DNA from: Myoxocephalus aenaeus
Taxonomy: Eukaryota > Chordata > Actinopteri > Perciformes > Cottidae
Assembly: GCA_038501785.1 (NCBI GenBank)
Contig: JBAMJR010000031.1
Span: forward strand, 14,437,501 to 14,501,500
Reading direction: 5' to 3'
Length of the DNA stretch: 64,000 nt
Below, one piece after another: positions 13,085-24,217 of this stretch. The position numbers and the translations under genes are program-made. Numbering within the stretch: the stretch's first letter is position 1; each line of letters begins with the position of its first letter. Below the pieces are notes generated by a model that was not told where the DNA came from, ran no database searches, and was given only the letters and a program-made list of their open reading frames with translations.

Positions 13085-14465
13085 TGTAATATTCCCTATG
13101 TGGACTCAACCATTCAGATTATATTTTATATTCGTTTTTGTTAGTTTTATGTTTTTCTTTTGATTTTTTTCTTTTTACATCTTTACTGTTAGATTACTTA
13201 TTTTATTTATTATATTTTTTGTTGTGTTTTTACTGATCCCCTTAGCTGCTGTAATACTGAAATGTCCCCCGTTGTGGGACTAATAGAGGATTATTTTATC
13301 TAGCGTTTTTCTTTTTTTTAAACAATTGTATTTAATAAAAAATAAATCAGTCAACATGGAACCTGTGATGAGCATTTCTCTCTATTTTGTGACACATTAT
13401 AGGCCAAACAATACATCAATAAATAAAACTGAGAAAAGAACCTGCAGACTCAGATCAGTTAAGCAAATCTAATCATTCGTGCCGGAGATAATCTGGATGT
13501 TTTAATGCCGTTGCTGTGTTTTCCCCCACCTGTGGCGTGACGTTCCTGTCTGCTGCGGCTGCATTGGGAACAAACTCTGAGGAGAAAACACAGTTACACT
13601 ATGGAGCAGAGAGCCAGACTGGAGTATTATATTCTTGACTGAGAAGAGGGCCGTTTTCATTCAATAACCCGGGATGCTGTGGCTATCCTGTGCTGCTCGC
13701 CTGCTCTGCTAATGGACGATGCAGCAATATGCTTTCCACCGGTCTGCAGCCATTTATTTATTTTTTAATTCCACTAACCAATGTCGCTCATCCTTAAATT
13801 ACTTTTGAGTCATTGCATTTACAGGATCAGCTGCCAGGTCATGTGTTACAAACAGACCTACCGCCTGAGCTGGTCCACTGTCGCTGCTGAGAGACGGGAG
13901 ACGTGGCCGAGGCGTGAGTGTGTTCGAATCCCACCGAGGACTCCACCGTCTGAGGTGCACACTGCGGACTCTGGTTTACGCCCAGTGATGGAGAGCCAGC
14001 GGCCAGCTGGTGTTGATGTGGGGATTGAGGCCCGTTCGGTGAACCCTGGTACGTGTATGGGGGCTGGAAAGGGGGAGATGTTGCTCGGTACGGGCTGTGA
14101 GGGGAGTAAAACGGCATTTGTTGGAGCTTTCCAGGCTGCGAGCCTTCTGTCGTAAGAGGGAGGGAACATGGAGGTGTATGTCTCCCTTGGCCTGCAGTTG
14201 GAACCATGGATGAAACATGGGGAACAACCCGCCGCACACTCTGGCCTTCATTATTAGAATACAGTGTGTCCCTGGATGGGAAGGTGGCGAGGTCGTGGTT
14301 GGACACCTGCAGGTGCTCGTCAGAAGGAGAGCTCAGGCTGAGATGCTGGAAGCCGGGCAGAGGGTGGCAGGAGGGCCCCAGAGGTGAAGCTGGGGACCAG
14401 CCGTTCTGGCCCGCCCACGGCTGAGAGGGTGTCTGGCTCTGATTGGCTGAGGGGACGTCCATCAT
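2083..14465 (-). CDS. SEC24C/D-class COPII coat protein, divergent paralog, 20 coding exons
   Basis: SEC24 binds cargo in the COPII inner coat at ER exit sites, paired with SEC23. Exons in transcript order: 14465-13862, 13576-13530, 12728-12675, 12337-12226, 11089-10962, 10838-10703, 10503-10394, 9989-9877, 9776-9585, 8751-8655, 8138-8034, 7732-7565, 6038-5942, 5858-5710, 4986-4848, 4161-4040, 3810-3631, 3539-3342, 3142-3053, 2223-2083. All phases match and no internal stop appears, giving 993 aa (human SEC24C is about 1094). The layout is a Pro/Ser/Gln-rich N-terminus (1-217), a zinc finger with two CxxC pairs near 325-352, a trunk (RPELSMGSYE, then VGLMTYDS), a beta-sandwich and helical region, and a gelsolin-like domain (PVLDNPLS, VEDKSPNGGASY). 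It aligns throughout with SEC24C/D but only near half identity in the C-terminus, so it is not a plain ortholog. The donor after 10394 (AGG|GTTCGT) is weak. The first two exons resemble those of the gene at 16147-25058. Confidence 0.88.
3813..3876. repeat. (AC)n microsatellite abutting a splice acceptor
   Basis: An uninterrupted AC array of about 32 units. On the SEC24-like sense strand it is (GT)n running into the TAG acceptor of exon 3810-3631, in place of a normal polypyrimidine tract. Confidence 0.95.
4282..4357. repeat. (TA)n microsatellite
   Basis: A pure AT/TA array of about 75 bases in the SEC24-like intron between exons 4986-4848 and 4161-4040. Confidence 0.95.
5041..5486. mobile_element. 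Non-autonomous hAT-like element in a SEC24-like intron
   Basis: The ends form an imperfect inverted repeat: CAGGGTTCATAC at the left and GTAAGAACCCTG at the right. The interior repeats 'ccatgacttttccagg'-type words in both orientations, as in a common fish hAT-derived repeat. TTTAAG lies directly outside both ends (5035-5040 and 5487-5492), a likely remnant of the 8-bp hAT target duplication. No ORF. Confidence 0.65.
6206..7480 (-). mobile_element. 5'-truncated RTE/Rex3-like LINE with target-site duplication
   Basis: The minus strand encodes about 420 residues of a non-LTR reverse transcriptase: FRPGRGTVDQL, VDLEKAFDRVPR (motif A), GLRQGCPLSP, and the catalytic FADDVV box, followed by a thumb and C-terminal region with GRRPRGRPRTRW. 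The frame is open to PRPDPG near 6234. The 3' end carries a GATG repeat tail (plus strand ccatccatccatcc, 6206-6224), typical of fish Rex3/RTE-like elements. The 9-mer AAACTGTTC occurs at 6197-6205 and again at 7481-7489, a clean target-site duplication that fixes both boundaries. The element is 5' truncated, without endonuclease. It lies in the intron between exons 7732-7565 and 6038-5942, on the gene's own strand. The clade name is from memory of tail and motif. Confidence 0.85.
7931..8028. repeat. (GT)n microsatellite next to a splice donor
   Basis: A short GT run at 7931-7943, a duplicated 'atatgaagtacagtg' word, then a GT array from 7959 to 8028. On the sense strand the array is (AC)n starting a few bases after the donor of exon 8138-8034 (AAG|GTACGACAC). 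Confidence 0.93.
8754..8834. repeat. (AC)n microsatellite abutting a splice acceptor
   Basis: A pure CA array of about 40 units. On the sense strand it is (GT)n leading directly into the TAG acceptor of exon 8751-8655. The exon start was chosen because only this acceptor keeps the frame with exon 9776-9585. Confidence 0.93.
11128..11610. repeat. 15-bp minisatellite, about 32 copies
   Basis: The unit is GGYGGCTTAAAGTAA, where Y is C or T. Copies differ almost only at that position, in an irregular order of C- and T-type units. The array is in the SEC24-like intron between exons 12337-12226 and 11089-10962. Because 15 is a multiple of three, the antisense frame stays open and gives a spurious Leu/Thr/Ser-repeat ORF. 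Confidence 0.97.
11696..12050. repeat. Degenerate TACT/CATA tetranucleotide region
   Basis: About 350 bases built from acttac, catact and tatgta words, including three longer copies of a block with 'ttgttattactgac'. It resembles a decaying tetranucleotide satellite with higher-order duplication. No gene. Confidence 0.85.
13014..13099. repeat. Perfect 86-bp palindrome with AT core
   Basis: Each arm begins ATAGGGAATATTACAATAC, continues through repeated acatac words, and meets in an AT dinucleotide core. I find no mismatch over 43 bp per arm. It lies in the SEC24-like intron between exons 13576-13530 and 12728-12675. It could extrude as a cruciform or be a small palindromic element. Confidence 0.93.
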
Positions 14466-14511
14466 CCTCCATCACCATCACTGATTGGCAGGTTTCTCCT
14501 TGGAGGCGGGG

Positions 14512-14775
14512 TCTGTCGGGTAACAACAACAGAATGATGTGATGCTCTCCTCCTCTCAGACATGTCTTACTGCACAGAGCCGACTTGCAACCAATAACCC
14601 AGATTACGAAATCCATTATAAACGTCATTTTATTTGTGGAATCTGTTATTCTGTAGTAAACTGACAATAACCCAAAACACAGGCGCGCTCTTGCGTGTAG
14701 ACATGGACAGGGTGGACATGAAAAGCCTCCCCAGAAGGAAACGAAATGATTCGACATGATAAACCGGTAGATACC
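14512..14775 (-). other. Possible 5' UTR intron of the SEC24-like gene
   Basis: On the minus strand a donor CCAAAG|GTATCT lies at 14775/14774, and an acceptor CCCGACAG is followed by exon sequence from 14512. That leader sequence (ACCCCGCCTCCAAGGAGA) matches the leader before the ATG at 25058 (GCCCTGTCTCCAAGGAAA), which supports a shared 5' exon structure. The first exon would then lie upstream of 14775, with GC-rich sequence to about 15000. Confidence 0.4.
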
Positions 14776-15004
14776 TTTGGACGTCAAGAGAAACGGGGTT
14801 TTGCGTGTCAACGTCGTCGTCTTCATTTCCCTCTGCGACGGAAGCGAAACACAATTAATTAATTGCTCGCGGCGCTTTTTAACTGTATTGAAATTAAATC
14901 TTTTGACGAAAAACGGTCGCGCGACTGACTTAACGGTCCCATGATGCGTTTACGGTCATGATTCCGTGCACCGGCAGCCTTTGCTGCAACGCTAGCGTCA
15001 AGTT

Positions 15005-16050
15005 ACAGGGAATCACGCCAACGCATTTCCGCCTATTCTTTCAAAATAAAAGCCTGCGATTTGGGACGCTAGAAATAAATAATTAGAATAAAAAATTAAA
15101 TTGGAATAAAAAAAGAAGACGCTATAAATGATCATAGCAGCAAATAACTGATGTTCAAAAACTGAAAATACTGAGTTCCTTCAATAATTAGAGATCAGTT
15201 GTCGTCGGATTGTATGGACAAGATCAAAGAGTCAAAGTAAAATTCCCATTCATTCTTATAATAATGTATTATAATATAATATGTTCACTTATACATGCCA
15301 CACAATTTTATAAAAAGTTGGGTACCTTTAAGCTATACATTTTCAGTAAATATTTACATGTATTTATATATCTACCTATAGATAGAAATGCAGCATATTA
15401 ATAGTAATAATATATATTTTTTATAAATAATTTGGCAATATATATCGTGTATCGTGTTGCTACTACTTCTATACTTTTACAATAATACACATTTAAATGT
15501 GTGACTTTGCTGCTACTACTATTAAAATATCTGAATACTTCCATCGATACGATTCTCATATACAAAGACAAAAATACACAGTTGTCCTGACAGGTTGGCA
15601 AAAATCAATGAAACACCGTGTGTCCATAATTTATGAATGGAATAGAGTTAACTTGTGTTTTGTTCAAACATAAACTGATTACTTTATTGGTGGTAAAGCT
15701 GTTATAGAAAGCCAAACAAAGTTCAGTATCCCAAAGAGAATAACAAAATACAGTATACCTGATATCCCATTCACAGAAGTTAACTTCCAAAAACATACTA
15801 TTTATCTATTAGAGGATTAGATACATTATTTGTCCGTATGCATGAGCCGTCTCTGTCCAGATGAACCTAACTGAATGAAACACAACTGCAGTGACAAACA
15901 TACTGTTATCATACAAAGTAAGGGAGAAATAAATAAAAATAATAAAATGTAAATCTATTCGTGGCCATTTTAATGGATGTAAACGCCCCTTTAAGTGGCA
16001 CAAACGACCCAGAAGGATGAGGAAAAAAAGAAGAAGAGGGAAATGTTGTG
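15005..16050. other. AT-rich intergenic spacer
   Basis: Separates the 5' end of the SEC24-like gene from the 3' end of the next gene on the same strand. I see no exon or clear mobile element. A minus-strand AATAAA (15683-15688) could polyadenylate the upstream gene's transcript. Confidence 0.45.
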
Positions 16051-16146
16051 CAGAACCCATTTTGCCATCAACAAAATATCCCGTCTATAAATGCTAAAAA
16101 TGTCCAGTAGTCTTCTGCGGTTCGCTTGACCCGGCCCGTTACCGCT

Positions 16147-19100
16147 TCAGGACGTAGCTTTAGGAGTTCCTCTTTGCCTTTTCCTGGCAGTGATCCGGTT
16201 TCTGACGTAGTCCTTCACACCTCTCCATGAACGGTACCTCAGTGCTATCGGCTCGGCCTCGAGACACTGAATGCAGTCGTTTTTCTGAGGAACCCTGTGT
16301 CCCTCGATTAAATGCTTCATGTGTTTTTCAACGGCAAGAATCTCTGCGTCCTTCCATTTACGTTTGATCTTATATTTGGAGCCTGTGGGGTAAAAGGAAA
16401 TTTAGCTTTTGGCATCACTAAATAACTCTGAAGGAATCCTCAAAATCTCTTTGCACTCCAAACCCCATTATCTTCACTTACCTTATTTTCTTTTTACATC
16501 AAATTAACCTTGGAGAACCAGGTGGACATCAAATAAGAACCCGTGGAGCTACTTTCCCTACACCCCCCTTTGAAATGGTTAGAAAACTGTTAATGATCAC
16601 CAAATTGAATACCTTCTTTGTCCGATTGTGGAGGTAGAGTCAAGTTGCCGTCTGTTGTTGCTCCATGTGCTTCTCCATAATAAATATCTGATGAGAATAA
16701 AGACAGGGAAAAACGTCAGCATCGATCTCATATACATACGCACATGCCTTACGATAGCAAAGTATATTGACAAATATTAGATTATTATTAGGTTATTCTA
16801 TCAAAACAAACCGAGTTTTAGCCATTTTCCAGGTATATGTGGTTTAAAGTTCATTGCTCATGATAGTTGAAAACATCAAACCAGCTGTTACCCCAGAAAG
16901 TGGTCACTTCTTGTATTTTTATGTGGAAAATGATATAAAACACAATTTTAAAAGAAGAGTCAAACACTGTTATTGTCTTTAGGGGTGGTGGGGGGGGGCA
17001 TAATACACAGGTTTACCGTAGTTTAAAGTAAAAAATGCTCTTCACTAGGGCTGCAACTAACGATTATTTTAATAATCGATTAATCGGTTGATAATTTTTT
17101 CGATTAATCGGATAAAAAAACAAAAAGGCATTAATTTCCAACCCTTTATTGAAAAACAGAAGTGACAGTGCAAAACCTCTTCAGAAAGCACAAACAGGTT
17201 GCTCCTTGAACATCCCTGAGCTGTTAATTAAAAAAAAAAAAAAAAAATGGACTAACACTAAAAACATACACATGTATGCTTTACATCTGCCAAATGTGAG
17301 CCCTTTTTACTGTAATTGATCTCCTTGGAGCAGAGGCTACATTTAGCTTACCCTGCTTTATCAATATGTATGAAACACTGGACAGTGGGAAGCTGTGCTG
17401 CTCCTCTCACGTTTGTTTTCACCTGCACCTGCCTTAAACTCTTTCATTCACATCATCTGACTAATATCTGGGCCTCTTATGACCACGACGTGACGTTGTT
17501 GGCTAAACCCAACTACGTGATTTTATTAATTCTACTTTGAGTAAAAAAAATAAAAAATAAAAAACCTGCAGCCAGATCCGCCGGTGTGCCGGTTTAACGT
17601 TAACGAGTGACTGGTGAACTGAACCAGACCGGTGGGGTTACGGCATGTTTCATCACGTTACGTTTTTTTACAAGCAAGACTGAACTGTAACGGAACATAA
17701 AGTAACTTTAACGACAATACACAACCCAAACACGCTAGCTAACGCGATAGCGAGCTGACTAGCTTCCATTAAAAACAAGTTTGAGGGAAATGAGACGCTG
17801 GAGACATCTTAACGCTGATTGGCCAAGACTCGCGACGTCAAAGATCTTCTATTCCTAAGCGTTTCTCAGCGTCTCACTCCAATCTCAGAAACGCTGCCGG
17901 TCAGTTGCTCCGCTCTTTTTTTTCTTCTCCGCGACTTATTGCCTGGCGTAATAATCGCGCGACACAACGAATCGATGATGAAATTCGTTGCCAACACTTT
18001 TGATAATCGATTTTTATCGATTTTATCGATTCGTTGTTGCAGCCCTACTCTTCACACCACACTTACCTCCCTTTCTAAACCAACATGTAATCCTACACCA
18101 TGTCAAACTTCTCTCATACTTGTAAATCATCTTTAAAAGAAAGAAAAGAAGAAGTCCTACCATCAGAGTCCATCTCCACGTCATCCAGCCGCGTGTCGTC
18201 GTCCTGTTTCAGGCTCTGGACTCGATTATTGGGGCCCAGAATTTGGGCGGCCTCATTTTCATCCAGGTTTATCAGCTGCAGCATTGTCCCGTAGTGCTTC
18301 CGGATCTTTGTGGCGGTCAGCGCTTCGGGGTTCTTCGCTCCGCAATCTCGTACGAGTTTTTGGATGCACTCTGACCCGGTGTAGGAAGTCAGAGTTTGCG
18401 GGCGGCCAAAGACGAAGGGATTCTGCCGTAGCACTCCGCACTTCTGGCGGACATTTACGAGAAGCTCCATCGCCGTCACGAATGACGGTTTTAGTAAAAC
18501 GGGGACCGTTCTCCCGGACCTCCCTCGTATGTCGACTCTCGTGAAGAACTCGCACATGCTCCTTTCCAAATCGGAGACGGACACGTCCATGCCATCCTGC
18601 ATGGCGGACTTTTTCCGTGACACGAAATCCGTCTGTTGCAACGTCGAGATCTCCGTGACACTTCTCCTGTTGAACAGTAGTGTCCGAGCGAGTATTACTC
18701 TGGCCAGAGCGGCGTAGTTTTCTGCGGACGTTGCCTCCCTGAGGTTTTTCTCTGCAAGAAGATGAACGTCCTCCATGTGGGAATTCAGGCGCTTCACATC
18801 TTGCGCGAACGGCACCTTCTTTTCCCGCTCCAATTTGGTTTCTCTGATCGACCTCAACGCGCCGGCAGAAACCAGCGTGTTCCATTTTTCCTGGTACGCG
18901 GCGAGGAAGCTTTGCGCGGACTCGGCCGCGCTTGCGTCGCCACACCTCGCCGCGTTACCCTCGACAATACCGCAGGTCTTCTGCAGGTTGTAGCCGAGCT
19001 TGATGGCGAGTGAAGGTAAGCTGTACGTCTTGGCTTCTGGATTGTAGCCCACCAGGCTGTTCACCGCAGACACCACATGTGGGAAGCTCGACGGGACGAA

Positions 19101-22100
19101 GAAGTCCTTCAGCTTCTCCAGAGGGGTTGTATTCTGAGCTTCGAGTAAGAGTCTTGCTATCTGACGAAGGTTTTGTCTTATATAATCGTGCTTCTTCGGA
19201 TTGGATCCGTGCTGGTTGAAGAGGTCCTCGCCGTACTGCAAGATGATCTCGTCCGACATGATCGCCTGCGTCACGTCGTCGAACATCATCGGGGACAGGA
19301 TGTCTTTAAAGCCGTCGCTTATCCCGAGGTCGTCTAAGGTTTCGAGCACACAGCGCAGCGCGAGGCGCTTGCTTCCGACCTCCGGTTCGTCTTCATTCCC
19401 CACTTTCTCCGGGCACGATTTCATGTGTTTGTACACAGCCTTTCTGTTGTACAAACCCCGACAGTAAAGACAATGAAGAAAGTCTTGGGCTCTTTGAGTT
19501 TTGTTCGGCCTTTTTCGGGAAACAAGTTGGCCCATTCCCGTCTTCAAGACTTTTTTGTTGTGAACAAAGTTTCCTTGACATATGAGTCTGTTCCATATTT
19601 TTAGTCTCTCTTTGGATTTTTTGGGGTGCTGGAACGCAGCCGCAACTTCCGGTTTGTCACTGTGGATCCTCTCGAGATGTCGCGACATTTTGGATAACGG
19701 ATTAGTGCAAAACAAACAATAATTCCTCCTGTCGTAAACGCGTCGCGTGTTGGAAGTTAAACTTGGCAACACTACAGTTTTAAAAGAATTCATCGGATTA
19801 ATTGGGCGTATCTTTCTTTGGGGACTGCCATTTTTTTCCTGAACCAGAGAACCTCCTGATTTCGCCCCTTTTTGATCTGGCAGAGGAGGCGTTTCCACTG
19901 CGGGGGCCGAGGGACCGCCGTGAATGGATTCATCTGAGGAGCCCCAGTCAGAGTCAGACAGGAAATCAGAGTCACCGTCGGGAAAGAAATCAGCATCACT
20001 TTCATCCGATGACTCGGCGGAGTCCTTTTCTTCTTCCTAGATAAAAAGAAGAGAAAAAACAACTGTCTGTGAAAATAAGGTCCGAAGAATTTTTTTAATC
20101 CAATGTTTTCATTTCTAATATTCTATTTTCTAAACAAAGACAACAGTATATAAATACTACCTTATCAACGCTAATTTGAAAAAGAGAACATTGTATAAAG
20201 ATGATTTATGATTCATCATCATTTAACTTTACATAAAAGTGATTTCAGTAAGTAATGTTTAGGTACTGAGGAGTTTGGATATTGTATTGTAACAATATAT
20301 CGTGCACTTTATACACTTTATACATATTTCTGTGCAATACTGTCACTATATTTTGTGCCTTATTTTTATTTATAATTTTTTTGCCTTAAGTTTATTTTTT
20401 CCTTTAAAGTTGATTGTAATTCTGTGTTAGGAGGATCCAGCAAAATAAGCTTTTCATTGTACAGAATAACTGCCTGTTATCTGTGCATATGACATTAAAA
20501 ATATCTTGAATCTTGTTATAAACGACGACACATTTGTGTGTTTTTATATCAACATCCAGAGCTCTAATGCTGTGGAACTGGTGACCAGGTTAAACAATTT
20601 AAAGTTTACGTATTTAACGTGGACATTATCACGATTCCATAATTGCTATACTAAAATATATATCATGTCCTGCTGCCTTCATATTCTCCAAAAAGCCGTG
20701 ATTACCAGCTAGAAGACTAAAAATTAAGTGTATTTAATTGCTTACGTCCTATTAATATCACTTCATTACACTTATAGCTAACTCCACTGGCTAAGAGTAA
20801 CTTGACAAAACTGTACAGTAATTGCTTCACATTTATGACACTTAACCACAGCGAACCACTTTTTTTATAATTGATAAATCTGGCAATTGTTTTCTCGACT
20901 ATTCAATGTAATGTTTGTCCTGTCAGCAAATAAAAATGTAATTAATAGTGATGTCATTAAATGCCCTGCTTTTATCTGATTAACAGTCAAAATCCAATAA
21001 TGTTCAATTATATATTAAACTTTGTTAATTAAGACAAACAAAGCAGACAGAAAATCCTCATAAATGGAAAGCTGGCACTTGGAAATTCTGTTTATTGTTT
21101 ACTTTAACAATTAGCAATTATGAAAGTAGCTGCGGAAGTTGATTAATCAACTAAATCGTTTCAGCTCAGCAGAGATTATTGACCTAATATGACATCAGAT
21201 CGTGGAGCCCAGAAGCCAGACGGTGCATACCATCTCACTGCAACTGCAGGCCCTGATGTATAACACTGAAATGCTGAACTAACATGTACTATTTCCTAAA
21301 TATTTAACTAACACTAATATTCAAGTAACTACCTCGGATTCCGGTGCCGACATATGATCATCCTCGCTTTGTTCATCATCGGATGCAGGAGAGGAACCAT
21401 CCGATGAAAGATGCGACTGGCACTGAAAAACAAAAACAGTAAAATAAATAAAAATCTACAATAACGGTCACGAGGTTGAGCCTTTATGTAATTTGTTAAC
21501 ATCTTAAAATGTACACAATGAAGGAGCAGGCTTGTATGCACAGCAGGAGATGCGAGCGGCGTAGGAAGGGGAGAATATTTGCTCCTTGCTCTCGGAGCTC
21601 CACTAAAATGGCGCCACCCTCGCTCCCAAAAAAAGCTGAGTTGTATTTAATTACGTTCGTCGGCTACTGAATGTTGTTTTGACATTCAAAGCTTCTATTG
21701 AGGTTTTTGAATGAAGCTTCGAAGTCACCCGGAAAAAAAATCCCTTGAACAAAATCCTTAAATTTAAATAAAGTGATTCATTTTTTTTGGTCACTTAAAT
21801 TGTTATTCATTTAGATATATTAACATTAAACATAAATACAAAAATTAGGTTTTTCAGACAATAATAAAGAGACAGAAAAACTAAACAAAAAGATACAATC
21901 ACCCCGACACTCCTTTAATGATCTTTTACATGTAAATTTGCATACACAGCCCTGCATTTATACCTGCATTTTCCTGAACACACAAATCCCGCCCACGAGT
22001 ATTGACCACTCCTCTAATTTGTAATAAAAAGCCATTAGGTTTTTCCATGCTTGGTCAGTTTGGCTTGATCTGTTCTTTACCCTGGCAATCAGATTTTCAA

Positions 22101-24178
22101 ATGCAGCCGTCTCTGCCATGAGTTTGAGCCGGTCTGTGAGCGTCGGCGTATGTGGGCTCTTCCAGTTTCGCAGGATGAGCCTTGCTGCCGCCATGAAACC
22201 AATGATGTGTCCCCTAATAAACAAAATTGTGGGGATTCTGGTGAAGGCCGTTTGAGCCACCCTTCTAGGTTCTTCAGTCCTATCTTCCAAAAAGGCAACA
22301 CATTGGAGCACTCCCACAGAGCGTGTAGAAAAGTGCCCATTTCTTTGTTACATTTCCAGCATTTATTATCCTGCTTTAGGCCCATTGTATACAGTTTCAG
22401 AGGTGTAAAATAATATCTATGTACAATTTCAGTTATATACAAATAAAGTGATTAATTGGATTACATTTAGTTAGTCTTTTTCATTATTTTTATTAAATCA
22501 ACTTGTGAAAAACTAATGAAATATATATATTTTTTTTAAAGGCTTAACACCAACACATTTGGATTGAAGTAGGATACATTGATCACATTGTGATTTTGGG
22601 ACGTGCTGATGTTTTTGGAAATGTTTGGATCACACGAGTCTGAAGCAGCTTCCCTGGAATCTAATTAACCAAATAGTACAATACTAATGATACCAGGTTT
22701 AAACAGAATGAATAGGCATGCTTCAAAACTCATGGTGTGAGTGGTACTGGAGCAAAATTGGAGCGGGGTGGAGTGGCAGAGAAAGCAACGCTCCAACGTT
22801 ACAATAAATCCGCTCTGCAAGCCATAACAAAATCCTCCCGCTTGCTTGAAGTCCACTCGCTGCTCTGGTGCATAATAAAGAATTGAATGTACCTCTGACT
22901 TTGCTGCAGACAGCTGAACCTGCTGTGCATCACTGGTCTTGGATTGTTCACATTTAGCCGAGTCATCCATTAATGGAGGAGACTAGAAGAAGTGGGAAAA
23001 AACAACATAGATGCAATCATATTTGTGTGTGCGCATAGATCAAATCAAACTGCAGCATCTAGAAAAAACTATCCTACCTGAATGGCTTGGTGTGGACACT
23101 TCCCATCACGGCTCTCCTCTGGGTTTATGGATTCCAGCTTAGTAGGAGGACAAAGTGAAGTCAAACGGTTATAGTTGTGAGGGGAATTATCAACAATAAT
23201 AATCTCTTATAACAGAGATGTAAGTAATGTATAATTAAAAGTAATGCATACGTTTCCAGTTGTGCTAGGTCTAAACAATCTAAAAAACTAAACTGGATTG
23301 ACCTCCTTCAATTAAAAAAAATTGCCATAGCACACTTACAAGTTTATCCAACTCTGCCACTTGTTGAAGGAGCTGTGCACGCTGATGCAAAAGCACTAAA
23401 CGCTGCCTCTCATTGTTGGCCTGAAAGCAGATAGAAATGAAAAGAAATTGAGGTACAAAAATAACACCAATGACCTCCTTTAAAATCCCACAGCTGGAAA
23501 TGTCCTCATGCTAGCAGGTAGCGATTGGGGAACATTCATTTGACCGACAATGTGTACTATCCACCTCTGTAGGAACAAAGGGCCAGAGGTCATCAAACAT
23601 AGAAAACATTTACAACACCTCAGTTCTATTTGTGAAGATATGGACCAAAAGTAGAACGCCAAACAAAGAGAATGTAATTTAAGAGTCAGTGCTGCTAGTA
23701 ATTTAAGTGTGAGTGCTGCTAATTTCCCCACCGGTGGACTAATCGTCTCCTCTTGCGATGGCTTGTTTTTAGGATGAGCAGCTGCGTCAGGGATGGACTC
23801 GTTTACAGCTTCTAAAAAGGAGAAAACTAGTATGTTAGACAATTTAAGAGGGAGTTGGAGGCATCAGACAGCACTGTAATCTGAACTGCACCACTTGTTT
23901 AAACGAGTGGCTAATCTGTAGTAGGGATATACCGATACTGATACCTGGGCTTTGGGTATCAGCTGATACGGGTACTGAGTACGGATCCAATACCAATGTT
24001 TAATCAATAAACAGTGCACACTGTGTGGAAGTAACTGGGACCATTCTTGTATGTAAAAGGCAACATCAGGCATGACTTAAACATTGCTTTCTTAACTTTG
24101 TGTGACAAAAAAGTGTCACAAATAAATACACAGATACAAATGTACTTTATTGTACAGTCAACTTGGTAAATAAATAAA

Positions 24179-24217
<39 letters not shown>

